DNA of 64,000 nucleotides from assembly GCA_947631395.1 (NCBI GenBank), contig CANRLF010000008.1, forward strand, positions 1 to 64,000. The letters run 5' to 3'. Numbering within the stretch: position 1 is the first letter of the stretch; the number at the start of each line of letters is the position of its first letter. The notes under the pieces were generated by a model that saw nothing but the letters and a program-made list of their open reading frames with translations, ran no database searches and was not told where the DNA came from. A program made the translations under genes and the position numbers. Shown one piece after another: positions 25,771-33,804 of the stretch. Source of the stretch: an uncultured Oscillospiraceae bacterium. Lineage in GTDB: Bacteria; Bacillota; Clostridia; Oscillospirales; Oscillospiraceae.

Positions 25771-25785
25771 GGAGGTACATAACAC

Positions 25786-27135
25786 ATGAAAACGGCAAAA
25801 AGGTTCCTTACCGCCCTCTTAGCGGCGCTTCTCACCCTCTCCCTCGCCTCCTGCCGGCGCTCCGAAAAGCTCGACATTCCGGACGTTCAAAACGGCAGCG
25901 GGGACTTTCAGAAGAACATGCACCAGGCCCAGGGCTTCGGGTGCTGGTTCACCGAGATATGCGAGACCGACGACGGGTTTTACTTCGACTACGGAAAGCT
26001 CTACTATCTGGAGAAGGCGACCCACAAGGCCATCGTCGTATGCGGCAAGCCCGACTGCGACCACAAAAACGACTCCTGCAACGCCCTCATCGGCTCGGAG
26101 AGCCTCTGGCAGTACGGGGACAAGCTCTACTACATCACCGACGACTACACCGTCAAGGACGGCAAGCGGGTGGAGGACTATGGCAAGCGTGTGTTCTCCG
26201 TGAACATGGACGCCACCGGCCGCAAGGTGGTGCAGGACCTGGACTTTGAGGTGGGCGGCGACACCTCCTTTACCGTCAGCCGTCCCATCTTCCACCGTGG
26301 GTATGTGTACTTCGCGTACAGCGGCACCCTCTACCGGGCGGCCCTGGGGGCGGACCTGAAGGACGCGGAGGTGGTCTGGTCCCCGGAACCCCAGGAGCAG
26401 GAGTTCTGGAACGGCGTACCGATTGCCTCGTGGAACGCGCCCGCCTACACCCTCTGGGGCGACGGTGACCTTATGTACTTCATGATGAACACTGAGCAGC
26501 CCGACGGGGTCTACCGGGACACCCTTTTCTCCTATGACCCGGCCACTAAGGAGGTCAGGCAGCTTTGGGTCAGCCCCACTCCCGACGTGGTGGGGGAGCC
26601 CGAGGATACCGGCGACGACCGTTTTATCACCCTGGGCGCCACGGCCGACCAGGTGGACCAGTGGTATGTGCTGAACGGCTACATCTACTTCTTCCTCTCG
26701 GGGAACGGCATGTGGCGGTGCGACCTTGCCACCGGGGAGTATAAGAAGCTTGCGGACACCACCGGCGAGGCCGCCTCCGGCACCGCCATCTTCTCCGACG
26801 AGCACATGTGGCTTCTGAACGACGGGCCCTCGGAGCTCTCGGCGATCCGGGAGGGCGGGGACACCGTCTATGTTTACGGCCTGGACGGCGCCCTCCAAAA
26901 GGAGCTGTCCCTGAAGGCCCTGACCGACGAGGTCACCGTCCACGGGTACTTCGTGCTGTTCGCCTCCGGGGATGAGGTCTACCTCCTGGCCGACGCGGGG
27001 ATCGTGACGGAGGGGGAGGACATCGTCCAGGGCAACCTCGTCATCAGCGGGGACAAAAAAGAGACACGCAATATCCTCGTCTGCCTGAACGCCGACACCG
27101 GCGAGATCACTCAGATAACGGAATTTGACCGCTGA
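25786..27135 (+). CDS. Lipoprotein paralog 4
   Basis: 449 aa, lipobox SLASC with C23, DFQKNMHQA and C86-x4-C91-x-H93-x4-C98. The shared family units are present (YVYFAYSGTLYRAAL, LWGDGDLMYFMMN, YFFLSGNGMWRCDL, GTAIFSDEHM), ending TGEITQITEFDR. A short insertion about residues 265-285 is absent from the other copies. It is followed nine bases later by the ABC ATPase, so the lipoproteins and transporter are probably one transcript. Confidence 0.8.
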   Translation: MKTAKRFLTALLAALLTLSLASCRRSEKLDIPDVQNGSGDFQKNMHQAQGFGCWFTEICETDDGFYFDYGKLYYLEKATHKAIVVCGKPDCDHKNDSCNALIGSESLWQYGDKLYYITDDYTVKDGKRVEDYGKRVFSVNMDATGRKVVQDLDFEVGGDTSFTVSRPIFHRGYVYFAYSGTLYRAALGADLKDAEVVWSPEPQEQEFWNGVPIASWNAPAYTLWGDGDLMYFMMNTEQPDGVYRDTLFSYDPATKEVRQLWVSPTPDVVGEPEDTGDDRFITLGATADQVDQWYVLNGYIYFFLSGNGMWRCDLATGEYKKLADTTGEAASGTAIFSDEHMWLLNDGPSELSAIREGGDTVYVYGLDGALQKELSLKALTDEVTVHGYFVLFASGDEVYLLADAGIVTEGEDIVQGNLVISGDKKETRNILVCLNADTGEITQITEFDR

Positions 27136-27144
27136 GGTGGAGAT

Positions 27145-27888
27145 ATGAAGCTTGAACTTATCGGCCTTACGAAAAAGTACGGCAATTTCACCGCCCTTGA
27201 CCGGGTGAACATCACCTTCACCGAGGGCATCTACGGCATCCTCGGCGCCAACGGCGCGGGGAAGTCCACCATGATGAACCTCCTCACCGACAACATCCCC
27301 CGGACCGAGGGGCAGATACTCTTCGACGGGACGGATATTCTGAAGCTGGGAAAGGACTTCCGGCGGGTCCTGGGCTATATGCCCCAACAGCAGGGCTACT
27401 ATGAGCACATGACGGCCCAGACCTTCCTCTACTACCTGGCCGACCTGAAGGCCATCCCGAAGCGCAAGGCCAAAGAGGAGATCGAAAAGCTGCTCGCCAT
27501 CACAAACCTCACCGACGTGCGCCACAAGAAGTTAGGGGGATTCTCCGGCGGCATGAAACAGCGGGTGCTTCTGGCCCAGGCCCTTTTGGGGGACCCCAAG
27601 GTGGTGATCTTAGACGAGCCCACGGCGGGACTTGACCCCAAGGAGCGCATCAGGATACGCAACTTCATCGCCGAACTCTCCCGGGAGCGGATCATACTCC
27701 TGGCCACCCACATCGTCAGCGACATCGAGTCCGTATCCGACCAGGTCCTGATGATGAAGCGCGGGCGTGTGGTGGGCCTGGACAGGCCCGACAGGCTCAT
27801 CGAGAACGTGGCCCAGGAGGTCCGGGAGAGCGTTGTGCCGGGCCACTTCAGCCTGGAGGACGTGTACCTCTACTACCTGGGGGAGTAA
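27145..27888 (+). CDS. ABC transporter ATP-binding protein
   Basis: 247 aa. Walker A GANGAGKST near residue 37, Q-loop MPQQQGYYEHMT, signature GFSGGMKQRV, Walker B KVVILDEPTAGLD and switch His in ATHIVSD. The short C-terminal extension and pairing with a large ABC-2 type permease resemble peptide/antibiotic resistance exporters of Firmicutes. It is three bases before the permease gene. Confidence 0.93.
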   Translation: MKLELIGLTKKYGNFTALDRVNITFTEGIYGILGANGAGKSTMMNLLTDNIPRTEGQILFDGTDILKLGKDFRRVLGYMPQQQGYYEHMTAQTFLYYLADLKAIPKRKAKEEIEKLLAITNLTDVRHKKLGGFSGGMKQRVLLAQALLGDPKVVILDEPTAGLDPKERIRIRNFIAELSRERIILLATHIVSDIESVSDQVLMMKRGRVVGLDRPDRLIENVAQEVRESVVPGHFSLEDVYLYYLGE

Positions 27889-27891
27889 ACC

Positions 27892-30267
27892 ATGAGAGAG
27901 CTTAGACGTATCTTATTCCGGCGGCGGCTGATCTTCGGCCTTGCGCTGATCCTCCTTCTCAACGGACTTCTCTTTATCCGTGAGCAGAGGAAAACCGGTT
28001 ACGGCCTTGACCTGGAGCTGCCCAGCGGCGGCGGGTTCGTATCCTTTGCCGGCTCCTTTACCGTGGACCGAAAGACGGTCGACCCGTGGGCGGCGTACCG
28101 CCGGTACGCGAAATGGCTTGCCAGGGCGAAAAATATGCCCCTCGCCGACGCCGCGGCGATGCTCACCGATGAAAAAACGTCGCTGACCTCGAAGCTCACC
28201 GACAACACCGACACAGAGGACGATCGGCTGGACTATGTGGCGGTGAATAACCTCCTTGCGCGGACCGACTACCTCACCGGCTACGGTGACTGGCTCGAGA
28301 ATATCCGAATAAACAGGGAAAACCTCCTGACCTTCTCCATCTTCAACGACCCCGCGAGCTTTTCCGGGCGGAACATCATCAAGACGGCCGACGAATTTGA
28401 AAAGCTCCGGGGCGTGGAGCTGACCCTGGGGACGGACGGGGCGGTGGACGCCTTCATGTCCTTCCGACTCACGGACTATTTCCTGCTGCTCGTTCTGCTC
28501 CTCGTGGCTCTGTCCTTTTTGGAGGAACGAAAGGCGGGCTTGTGGAGCGTCATCCACGCCGCGCCCCGTGGCCGCCTGCGGCTGGCCGCGCGCCGGACGC
28601 TGATCCTGCTGGGCGCGTCGGTCGTCGGAGTGCTGTTGCTTTACGGCACGGACCTGGCCCTTGGCTTTTATATTTACGGCGGGGCGGAGGATTTAGGCCG
28701 CGCTGTCCAGTCCGTTGAAACCCTCGGCAGGCTCCCCATGCTCACGACTGTCGGCGGCTTCCTCGTCCGCTTCCTCCTTTTGCGCGTCGCCGCCGCCTTC
28801 CTGGTGGGCCTCCTGCTCTGGCTCATGCTCACGGCCATAAACAACGTAAAATATACCGTCATCGTTGCGGCGCTGGCGCTGGCCGCGGAGTATAGCCTCT
28901 ACACCTTTTTACCGGTGCAGAGCGCCTTCAACATCCTCAAATACTTCAACATTTTTACTTATATCAGCCTCTCCGACCTCTACATAAACTACCTGAACAT
29001 CGACATTTTCAGCTTCCCCATCGGTATACGGAGCATCTCACAGCTCGCCCTCGCCCCGCTGTGCCTGCTCCTGACGGCGGCGTGTCTCTTCGTCCACTGC
29101 CACAAAAAGCCCGCCGCGGGCCGGGACCTTCTGGGCCGGTTGGCGTATAAGCTCAACAGCGTCACGGACAGGCTTCTGTGCCGCCTGCGCTTGTTTGGCA
29201 TGGAGCTTCACAAGACATTGTGGATACAAAAGGGCGTTGTCATCGCCGCCCTGCTCGTCTATGTGGCCCTGGGCCTGTCCTACACGGTGCCTATCCACGT
29301 AACGACCCTGACCGAGCATATGGCGGCCCAGTACACCGCGGAGCTCGCGGGCCCCATCACCGATGACACCTTCGCCCGGATGGACGCGGAGCAGAGGACC
29401 CTTGACGCGGCGAAAACCGCCTATGAGGACGCCAAAGCCGCCTTCGACGCCGGCCTCATCGAGTACCCGGAGCTGGACAAGTACGCCCGCGAGGCGTCCA
29501 CCGCCCAGACGAAGAGCGACGGCCTCGCCGTGGTCCGCGCCCGCGCCGAGAAACTGCGGGACAGGGGCGCGGCCGAGGGCTTCGCCCCCTGGCTCATCGA
29601 CGAGACGCCCTTCGAGAGCGTCTACGGTAGCCTGTCGGAATATAACCAGCATAGGGCCGCGCTGGTGGCCGTCCTGGCCCTGACACTGCTCCTGGCCGGG
29701 AGCGTGACCTACGACCGGCAGTCCGGCATGACCTACCTCCTTAGATCCACCCCCCGGGGCCGGGGCGCGCTGGCGATCCGAAAGCTCTTTCTTGCGGCGG
29801 TGATGACCGCCCTTGTCTGGGCCGTGGTCTATGGCATGGAGGTATATACCCTCCTTACGAAATTCACCGTCACCGCCTGGAGCGCCCCGGTGAAAAACCT
29901 GACCATGCTGTCGGAATTTCCGCTCTCCTGCTCCGTCGCCGTCTGGCTCGCCCTTTTGTACATGTGCCGCTGGCTCATGCTCTTCTGCGGCGCGGTGATA
30001 GTCCTTTTCATCTCCGGCCGCGCAAAGCGCATGGAGGTATCCTACATCGCCGCCAGCGCCGTAATGCTGATCCCGTCCGTCCTTTACGCCTACATGGGCC
30101 TTGAGATCTTCCGCCCCCTTGCCGTGATCCTGCCGGTGGAATCCATGCCCCTGCTGACAGCGTCAAACGGAGCCGTTCCCCCCCTCCTCATAGCCGCGTC
30201 CGCCCTACTCACCCTCGCTACATTCTCCACCCTCTCCCTCTTCACCCCCCGCTCCCCCCAAAAATGA
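27892..30267 (+). CDS. ABC-2 type permease, large
   Basis: A 791-aa membrane protein. An N-terminal hydrophobic segment (LIFGLALILLLNGLLFI) is followed by an outer domain to about residue 185, then a six-helix block about 190-410. A second half starts with another hydrophobic segment about 445-465, has a charged coiled-coil-like outer region about 480-600 (AAKTAYEDAKAAFDAG) and ends in a further helix block. This two-half layout is typical of BcrB/LolE-like giant ABC-2 permeases. It probably exports or extracts a hydrophobic peptide or lipid; the substrate is unknown. Confidence 0.85.
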   Translation: MRELRRILFRRRLIFGLALILLLNGLLFIREQRKTGYGLDLELPSGGGFVSFAGSFTVDRKTVDPWAAYRRYAKWLARAKNMPLADAAAMLTDEKTSLTSKLTDNTDTEDDRLDYVAVNNLLARTDYLTGYGDWLENIRINRENLLTFSIFNDPASFSGRNIIKTADEFEKLRGVELTLGTDGAVDAFMSFRLTDYFLLLVLLLVALSFLEERKAGLWSVIHAAPRGRLRLAARRTLILLGASVVGVLLLYGTDLALGFYIYGGAEDLGRAVQSVETLGRLPMLTTVGGFLVRFLLLRVAAAFLVGLLLWLMLTAINNVKYTVIVAALALAAEYSLYTFLPVQSAFNILKYFNIFTYISLSDLYINYLNIDIFSFPIGIRSISQLALAPLCLLLTAACLFVHCHKKPAAGRDLLGRLAYKLNSVTDRLLCRLRLFGMELHKTLWIQKGVVIAALLVYVALGLSYTVPIHVTTLTEHMAAQYTAELAGPITDDTFARMDAEQRTLDAAKTAYEDAKAAFDAGLIEYPELDKYAREASTAQTKSDGLAVVRARAEKLRDRGAAEGFAPWLIDETPFESVYGSLSEYNQHRAALVAVLALTLLLAGSVTYDRQSGMTYLLRSTPRGRGALAIRKLFLAAVMTALVWAVVYGMEVYTLLTKFTVTAWSAPVKNLTMLSEFPLSCSVAVWLALLYMCRWLMLFCGAVIVLFISGRAKRMEVSYIAASAVMLIPSVLYAYMGLEIFRPLAVILPVESMPLLTASNGAVPPLLIAASALLTLATFSTLSLFTPRSPQK

Positions 30268-30303
30268 CCCCGTCATGCCCCTTCTCCACCAAATTTTAAC
30301 CCC

Positions 30304-30350
30304 TCCGCCGCCGCTGAACCCCTTTTTCGGGCCAGTGCGGCGGATTTTTT
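30304..30350 (+). terminator. Terminator after the ABC permease
   Basis: TCCGCCGC and GCGGCGGA pair around a long loop and are followed by TTTTTT. It marks the end of the lipoprotein/ABC transcript. Confidence 0.6.
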
Positions 30351-30382
30351 ACCGAAAAATCAACAAATTTTGTAATTTCCAT

Positions 30383-30410
30383 TTGCAATTGCCGCGAAAT
30401 GTGGTATATT
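30383..30410 (+). promoter_or_regulatory. Promoter ahead of the sigma-factor remnant
   Basis: TTGCAA (30383-30388) and TATATT (30405-30410) with a 16-base spacer, in an AT-rich stretch. Confidence 0.5.
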
Positions 30411-30468
30411 ATCATCATTGCGATCGCGTTTTCTGACTTTTTCCGACATTTTTCGCGGAGGCACCTTG

Positions 30469-30615
30469 ATGACAGAGAAACAGGAGTTTTTTGATCAACT
30501 CTATGAAGATAACCGCGAGATCAGCAGGCGTTTGCGGGCCCCCGAGGGCGCCTGCCGCGTAAAGGTCCTCCGGGCCAGAAAAAAATATAAAAAATTTCTT
30601 GAAGAAAATTTATAA
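30469..30615 (+). pseudogene. Probable internally deleted ECF sigma-factor remnant
   Basis: A 48-aa frame with a good GGAGG site. It begins MTEKQEFFDQLYEDN, like the start of an ECF sigma-70 region 2, and ends RVKVLRARKKYKKFLEENL, like the tail of sigma region 4.2. The roughly 100 residues between, including the -10 and -35 binding helices, are missing. It precedes a membrane protein placed where an anti-sigma gene usually sits. It could instead be an intact small protein. Confidence 0.55.
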
Positions 30616-30676
30616 ATGTGATAACATTTCCCGTGTCTTGAGACATTTATATAGTAGAGGAGAAAGGGGTGAGACC

Positions 30677-31516
30677 ATGGAAGACAAAAAAATAGGTGAA
30701 AATACGCCTAACTTGCCTGATTATTTGGCGGAACTTTCGAAGGAATTGGACTCCATGTCCCTTGAGGAGCTGAGAGAGGAATTTGAGCTGCTCTGGGCGG
30801 ACATGGACGAGGACGACTATGACGGCGAGCTCCTTGAGCTGTACATTGAGGCCATCGAACGTAAGGACCCCGAACTTACGACCCGTGACGCCAGCGCCCT
30901 GGATGAGCGGTTTAAAAAGCTGCTGGAGGGCCGGACTACCAAGTCCGCCCGCCACTCGCGCACTCTTAAGACCGTTATCATCGTCGCCGCTGTGGTCGCG
31001 CTTTTGGTGGCCTCAATGGCCATCGCCCAGGCCGCCGGATTCGACCTTTTCGGCCGCATCGCCCGCTGGACCGCCGAGACCTTCGGCTTCACATCCGTAA
31101 ACGCCGCCAACCGCTCCGCCGACCTCCCGCCCCAGCTCAAGGGACTTCAGGAGGCACTTATCGAAGGCGGATTTTCCGATGATAATCTCCCCAAATATTG
31201 GCCAGAAGGATATGAACAGATGCGAATAACGCGTACAGATGGTCCGGAATCGAACACGGTATCGGGCGCTTTTGGAGAAGATGGAAATCGCATTATTTTA
31301 TCTTACTACATATTTCAATCAGAAAAGCCTGAAATGACATACAGTATTGACGATCAATCGCCTGGACTCCATGAGCACAACGGAATCGAGTTCCGAACCA
31401 TGACGAATGCGGGAAAGTACCTTGCGGTTTGGACAGCTGATAATATTGAATGCCGCATATCCGGTGTGGAATCATATGAGGAGCTCATCAAAATACTCGA
31501 TTCGATTGGAGATTGA
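30677..31516 (+). CDS. Single-pass membrane protein, DUF4367-like (anti-sigma position)
   Basis: 279 aa. An acidic cytosolic N-terminus about 1-95 (YLAELSKELDSMSLEELREE) is followed by one transmembrane helix about 97-117 (TVIIVAAVVALLVASMAIA) and an extracytoplasmic domain whose end resembles DUF4367 (GIEFRTMTNAGKYLAVWTAD). This topology and its position behind a sigma remnant suggest a former anti-sigma or signal-transducing partner. The first half is GC-rich, while the part after about 31160 is markedly AT-richer. Start ATG 30677, preceded by AAAGGGGTGAG. Confidence 0.7.
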   Translation: MEDKKIGENTPNLPDYLAELSKELDSMSLEELREEFELLWADMDEDDYDGELLELYIEAIERKDPELTTRDASALDERFKKLLEGRTTKSARHSRTLKTVIIVAAVVALLVASMAIAQAAGFDLFGRIARWTAETFGFTSVNAANRSADLPPQLKGLQEALIEGGFSDDNLPKYWPEGYEQMRITRTDGPESNTVSGAFGEDGNRIILSYYIFQSEKPEMTYSIDDQSPGLHEHNGIEFRTMTNAGKYLAVWTADNIECRISGVESYEELIKILDSIGD

Positions 31517-31521
31517 TAGCT

Positions 31522-31956
31522 TTGAAAAAATGTTTTAAAACCCTTCTTCTGCTGATTGTGGTTTTATCCGTTTTATGTACATCAGTATCGGCGGCGCTAT
31601 ATACTAACGAGTATATTTCCTCAGTGGGTGCCTATATTCACAAGTGGGCCGATGGCGACATCTCCGTTGAGTATACCGTCTTTGGCACAGACATCATGGA
31701 TACGATTGGTGCCCACAAGATCACTGTTTACAAGGCGACAGGCGGTACCCCGAATGTTGCGAAGGATGAACTTGTTGCGAATTACTGGCATGAATATACC
31801 CCCGGTATGATGACTACAGATGATTACGTCTACAGTAACTCCATCAGACTCCAGGTAGAACATGGCCAGCGATATTACGCCGTAGTCGTTTTCTACGCCA
31901 CCCTCGACGGCGGCGGAGACAATATGTTTTACTGCACCAAAATCGTCGACGCCTAA
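31522..31956 (+). CDS. Small secreted protein of unknown family
   Basis: 144 aa with a clear signal peptide (KKCFKTLLLLIVVLSVLCTS, then VSA cleavage-type end). The mature 120 residues are rich in Tyr, Thr and Asp, with beta-strand-like stretches (DISVEYTVFGTDIMD, RYYAVVVFYATLDGGG). The start is read as TTG 31522 with GGAG ten bases upstream; TTG 31513 overlaps the previous stop and lacks spacing. AT-richer like the end of the preceding gene. No family recognised. Confidence 0.6.
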   Translation: MKKCFKTLLLLIVVLSVLCTSVSAALYTNEYISSVGAYIHKWADGDISVEYTVFGTDIMDTIGAHKITVYKATGGTPNVAKDELVANYWHEYTPGMMTTDDYVYSNSIRLQVEHGQRYYAVVVFYATLDGGGDNMFYCTKIVDA

Positions 31957-31983
31957 CCCCACCCCCCAATTACCCCCCTCCTC

Positions 31984-32014
31984 AAAAAAAGACCGCCCCC
32001 AAGGGCGGTCTTTT
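31984..32014. terminator. Bidirectional terminator between secreted protein and vapC
   Basis: An A-run, GACCGCCC, loop CCAA, GGGCGGTC, then a T-run. The symmetric A/T flanks allow termination of both convergent transcripts. Confidence 0.85.
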
Positions 32015-32071
32015 GTGTTGGAGTAAGCGGTTAAAAATTCCATTTCCCAAATCCTTGCGGCGCAACGGTTC

Positions 32072-32503
32072 TTATCCCTTTTCTTCATTGGATTCCAACA
32101 TCGCCAATAGCTCCGCCGGCGTGCACACCGGAACGGTGGATTTTGCGTAGTCCCGCTCGTTCCTCGTGACAATGGCGTCCATCCCCGTGCGGAGGGCGGT
32201 TTCTACCATGATCGCGTCCTCGTAATCCGAGATGTCCGATGAGATTGCCTTCCGGCAGTCGAGTCCTGCCGTGTCCAAGAGGTCCAGCGGTATAAGCAGC
32301 GTGGACAGCACCCGGCGGGCCTCTCGGTCATCGTGGGTAAAACGGTGAGTCAAATAGTAAATATCCGTCAGGGACTTGGCGGTCACGAAACCGTCAAAGC
32401 GTCGATTGGCCGCCGCCAGGAAAATTGCGTAGGCGTCGTCACAGAACGGCTCCCGCCGCTGTAGAAAATCCACGACGACGCAGGTGTCCAGCAATACCCT
32501 CAT
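32072..32503 (-). CDS. PIN-domain toxin (VapC-like)
   Basis: A 143-aa single PIN domain: acidic residue in VLLDTCVVVDFL near the start, SLTDIYYLTHRF in the middle, DYEDAIMVETA and the terminal IVTRNERDY. PIN toxins are metal-dependent RNases, often cutting tRNA or rRNA. It overlaps the antitoxin gene by four bases (ATGA). Confidence 0.88.
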   Translation of the reverse strand: MRVLLDTCVVVDFLQRREPFCDDAYAIFLAAANRRFDGFVTAKSLTDIYYLTHRFTHDDREARRVLSTLLIPLDLLDTAGLDCRKAISSDISDYEDAIMVETALRTGMDAIVTRNERDYAKSTVPVCTPAELLAMLESNEEKG

Positions 32504-32715
32504 ATCCTGTCAAGCCTCTCATTCCGCGCCTCCTCCAGGGTCACATCGGCGGGTAGAACGCCGTAGAGGGACTTGACCGCGTCCACCCGGTCCTGATAGG
32601 GGTTTGACAGCTTGGCAATGACCTTGCCGTTGCGGGTGATGTAAATGTCCTCGCTCTCGGCAAGCTGAAGATACTTCCCCAAATTGAGCTTCAATTCTGT
32701 GGCTGAAATAGACAT
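32500..32715 (-). CDS. Phd/YefM-type antitoxin
   Basis: 71 aa. The N-terminal block ATELKLNLGKYLQLAESEDI and YITRNGKVIAKLSNP is the Phd/YefM DNA-binding fold; the tail (LPADVTLEEARNERL) is the toxin-neutralising part. ATG 32715 with AGGAGG at 32727-32722 is chosen rather than the upstream in-frame start at 32835, which would precede the promoter. Expected to repress its own operon together with the PIN protein. Confidence 0.88.
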   Translation of the reverse strand: MSISATELKLNLGKYLQLAESEDIYITRNGKVIAKLSNPYQDRVDAVKSLYGVLPADVTLEEARNERLDRI

Positions 32716-32755
32716 CGTGGGGCCTCCTTTCACCGATGGTGATGTCCGCATAGTT

Positions 32756-32784
32756 ATTATAGCAAAATCGTACGATTTATGCAA
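32756..32784 (-). promoter_or_regulatory. Promoter and embedded operator of the vapBC-type operon
   Basis: On the minus strand TTGCAT (32784-32779) and TATAAT (32761-32756) are 17 bases apart. The spacer holds the perfect 14-base palindrome AAATCGTACGATTT (32765-32778), so a bound antitoxin complex would block RNA polymerase directly. Confidence 0.7.
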
Positions 32785-32854
32785 TACGATTGAACGACTT
32801 TTCCTTACCACAATGATCCATCGAGCAAAAAACATAGGAAGGAACCCACCGGCA

Positions 32855-32890
32855 CCAAAAAAAGCAACCCGAATGGGTTGCTTTTTTTGG
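32855..32890. terminator. Symmetric hairpin between vapBC promoter and tRNA-Leu
   Basis: CCAAAAAAAGCAACCC, loop GAAT, GGGTTGCTTTTTTTGG, perfectly complementary arms. It can terminate in either direction and probably shields the vapBC promoter from the tRNA transcript. Confidence 0.8.
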
Positions 32891-32918
32891 AATAAGTGGT
32901 TAAAAATCCTATAAAAAC

Positions 32919-32951
32919 AAAACGCGAGCCCAGCGCAGCGGGTCGCGTTTT
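32919..32951. terminator. Second hairpin downstream of tRNA-Leu
   Basis: AAAACGCGA and TCGCGTTTT arms with CCC/GGG extending the stem. It is one of three hairpins in a row between tRNA-Leu and the vapBC promoter. Confidence 0.55.
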
Positions 32952-32979
32952 GAGAGGAGGAGCGAAGTCAGCGACTGAG

Positions 32980-33014
32980 AAAAGAGGCGGGAGCCTTTGG
33001 CTTCCGCCTCTTTT
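32980..33014 (-). terminator. Terminator of tRNA-Leu
   Basis: AAAAGAGGCGG and CCGCCTCTTTT arms. On the minus strand it follows the tRNA 3' end by about 30 bases and finishes in a T-run. Confidence 0.7.
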
Positions 33015-33042
33015 CGAGCTATCGCGACTTCCGCGACGACGA

Positions 33043-33127
33043 TGGTGCCGGTGGCCGGACTCGAACCGGCACGCCTTGCGGCACTTGATTTTGAGTCAAG
33101 CACGTCTACCAATTCCATCACACCGGC
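33043..33127 (-). tRNA. tRNA-Leu, anticodon CAA
   Basis: 85 bases including an encoded CCA. Acceptor arms GCCGGTG/CACCGGC pair fully. D-arm region TGGAATTGGTAGAC, anticodon stem CTTGA/TCAAG with loop CTCAAAA giving CAA (reads UUG), a long class II variable arm, and T-loop GGTTCGAGTCC. The spurious protein frame over it is the well-known tRNA-Leu artefact. Confidence 0.95.
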
Positions 33128-33148
33128 GGGTGCATGGGGTATTATATA

Positions 33149-33661
33149 TCATTCTCGCCGTAATTGCAAGCATTTTATCTCCTCCGGCGGCGATATGCGC
33201 GAGACGGCGGCGAGTTGCAGGCCGGGGAGGGTATATAGGCGGGCGTGGACCGTGGGGCCCGGCGGGACGATGTCCCGGCCGTCGCGGCGGAAAACGAGCT
33301 GGGAAAAGGGCAGTTCCGTGTGACCCAGGAGCTTGAAATAGCTCTCCTTCAGCGTCCAGAGCTCCATGAAGGTGAAGCTGTCCAGCTCCCCCGGGGCCGT
33401 GACCCTGAGGGCGACGCTCCGGCTCACCGGCCGGAGGGCCTCGGCGTCACAGCCGCATGGGGCCCCGTCCAAAACGGCCATCACAAGGCCGCGGGTGTGG
33501 CTTATGGAGAAATGTATATCCGGCCTGGCCGGGAAATAGGGCTTGCCGAACCTGTCCCTGGCGATCCGCGGGCAGGGGACGCCGTAGCACTCGTGGAGGG
33601 CCGCGGCGAGAAGCCGGTATGCGTCGGTCCTTTCGCCGCTTCTGGCATAGAAAACACGCAT
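33149..33661 (-). CDS. 4'-phosphopantetheinyl transferase (Sfp/AcpT superfamily)
   Basis: 170 aa. Transfers phosphopantetheine from CoA to carrier-protein serines. Motifs: KPYFPARPDIHFSISHTRG, the Mg-binding GCDAEALRP (D and E of GxDxE) and WTLKESYFKLLG (WxxKES). It is shorter than Sfp and lacks much of the usual N-terminal half-domain, as seen in compact family members. ATG 33661 is chosen; GTG 33673 and TTG 33664 are alternatives. It stands alone upstream of tRNA-Leu. Confidence 0.88.
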   Translation of the reverse strand: MRVFYARSGERTDAYRLLAAALHECYGVPCPRIARDRFGKPYFPARPDIHFSISHTRGLVMAVLDGAPCGCDAEALRPVSRSVALRVTAPGELDSFTFMELWTLKESYFKLLGHTELPFSQLVFRRDGRDIVPPGPTVHARLYTLPGLQLAAVSRISPPEEIKCLQLRRE

Positions 33662-33804
33662 CAATAAGGACACCCTTCGGAAGTATTTACGAAATTATAA
33701 CATATTCCCGGGCAAAAGGGAAATAAAAGACTACCAAAAACTAAAACCTTGTGGTATAATTATCATGTATGATTATGTGTGAACGCCGAAGGGAGGCGCC
33801 GCGG

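Noticed and set aside
25819-27525. 568-aa minus-strand frame opposite lipoprotein 4 and the ABC ATPase
   Set aside because: Shadow of GC-rich coding sequence; composition is Gly/Val/His/Leu-rich with no family motif, and the sense genes are clear.
32909-33121. 70-aa minus-strand frame beginning MMELVDVLDSKSSAARRAG
   Set aside because: It is the translation of tRNA-Leu, a well-known annotation artefact.
33232-33667. 140-aa plus-strand frame opposite the phosphopantetheinyl transferase
   Set aside because: Shadow frame; the minus-strand protein has all Sfp-family motifs.
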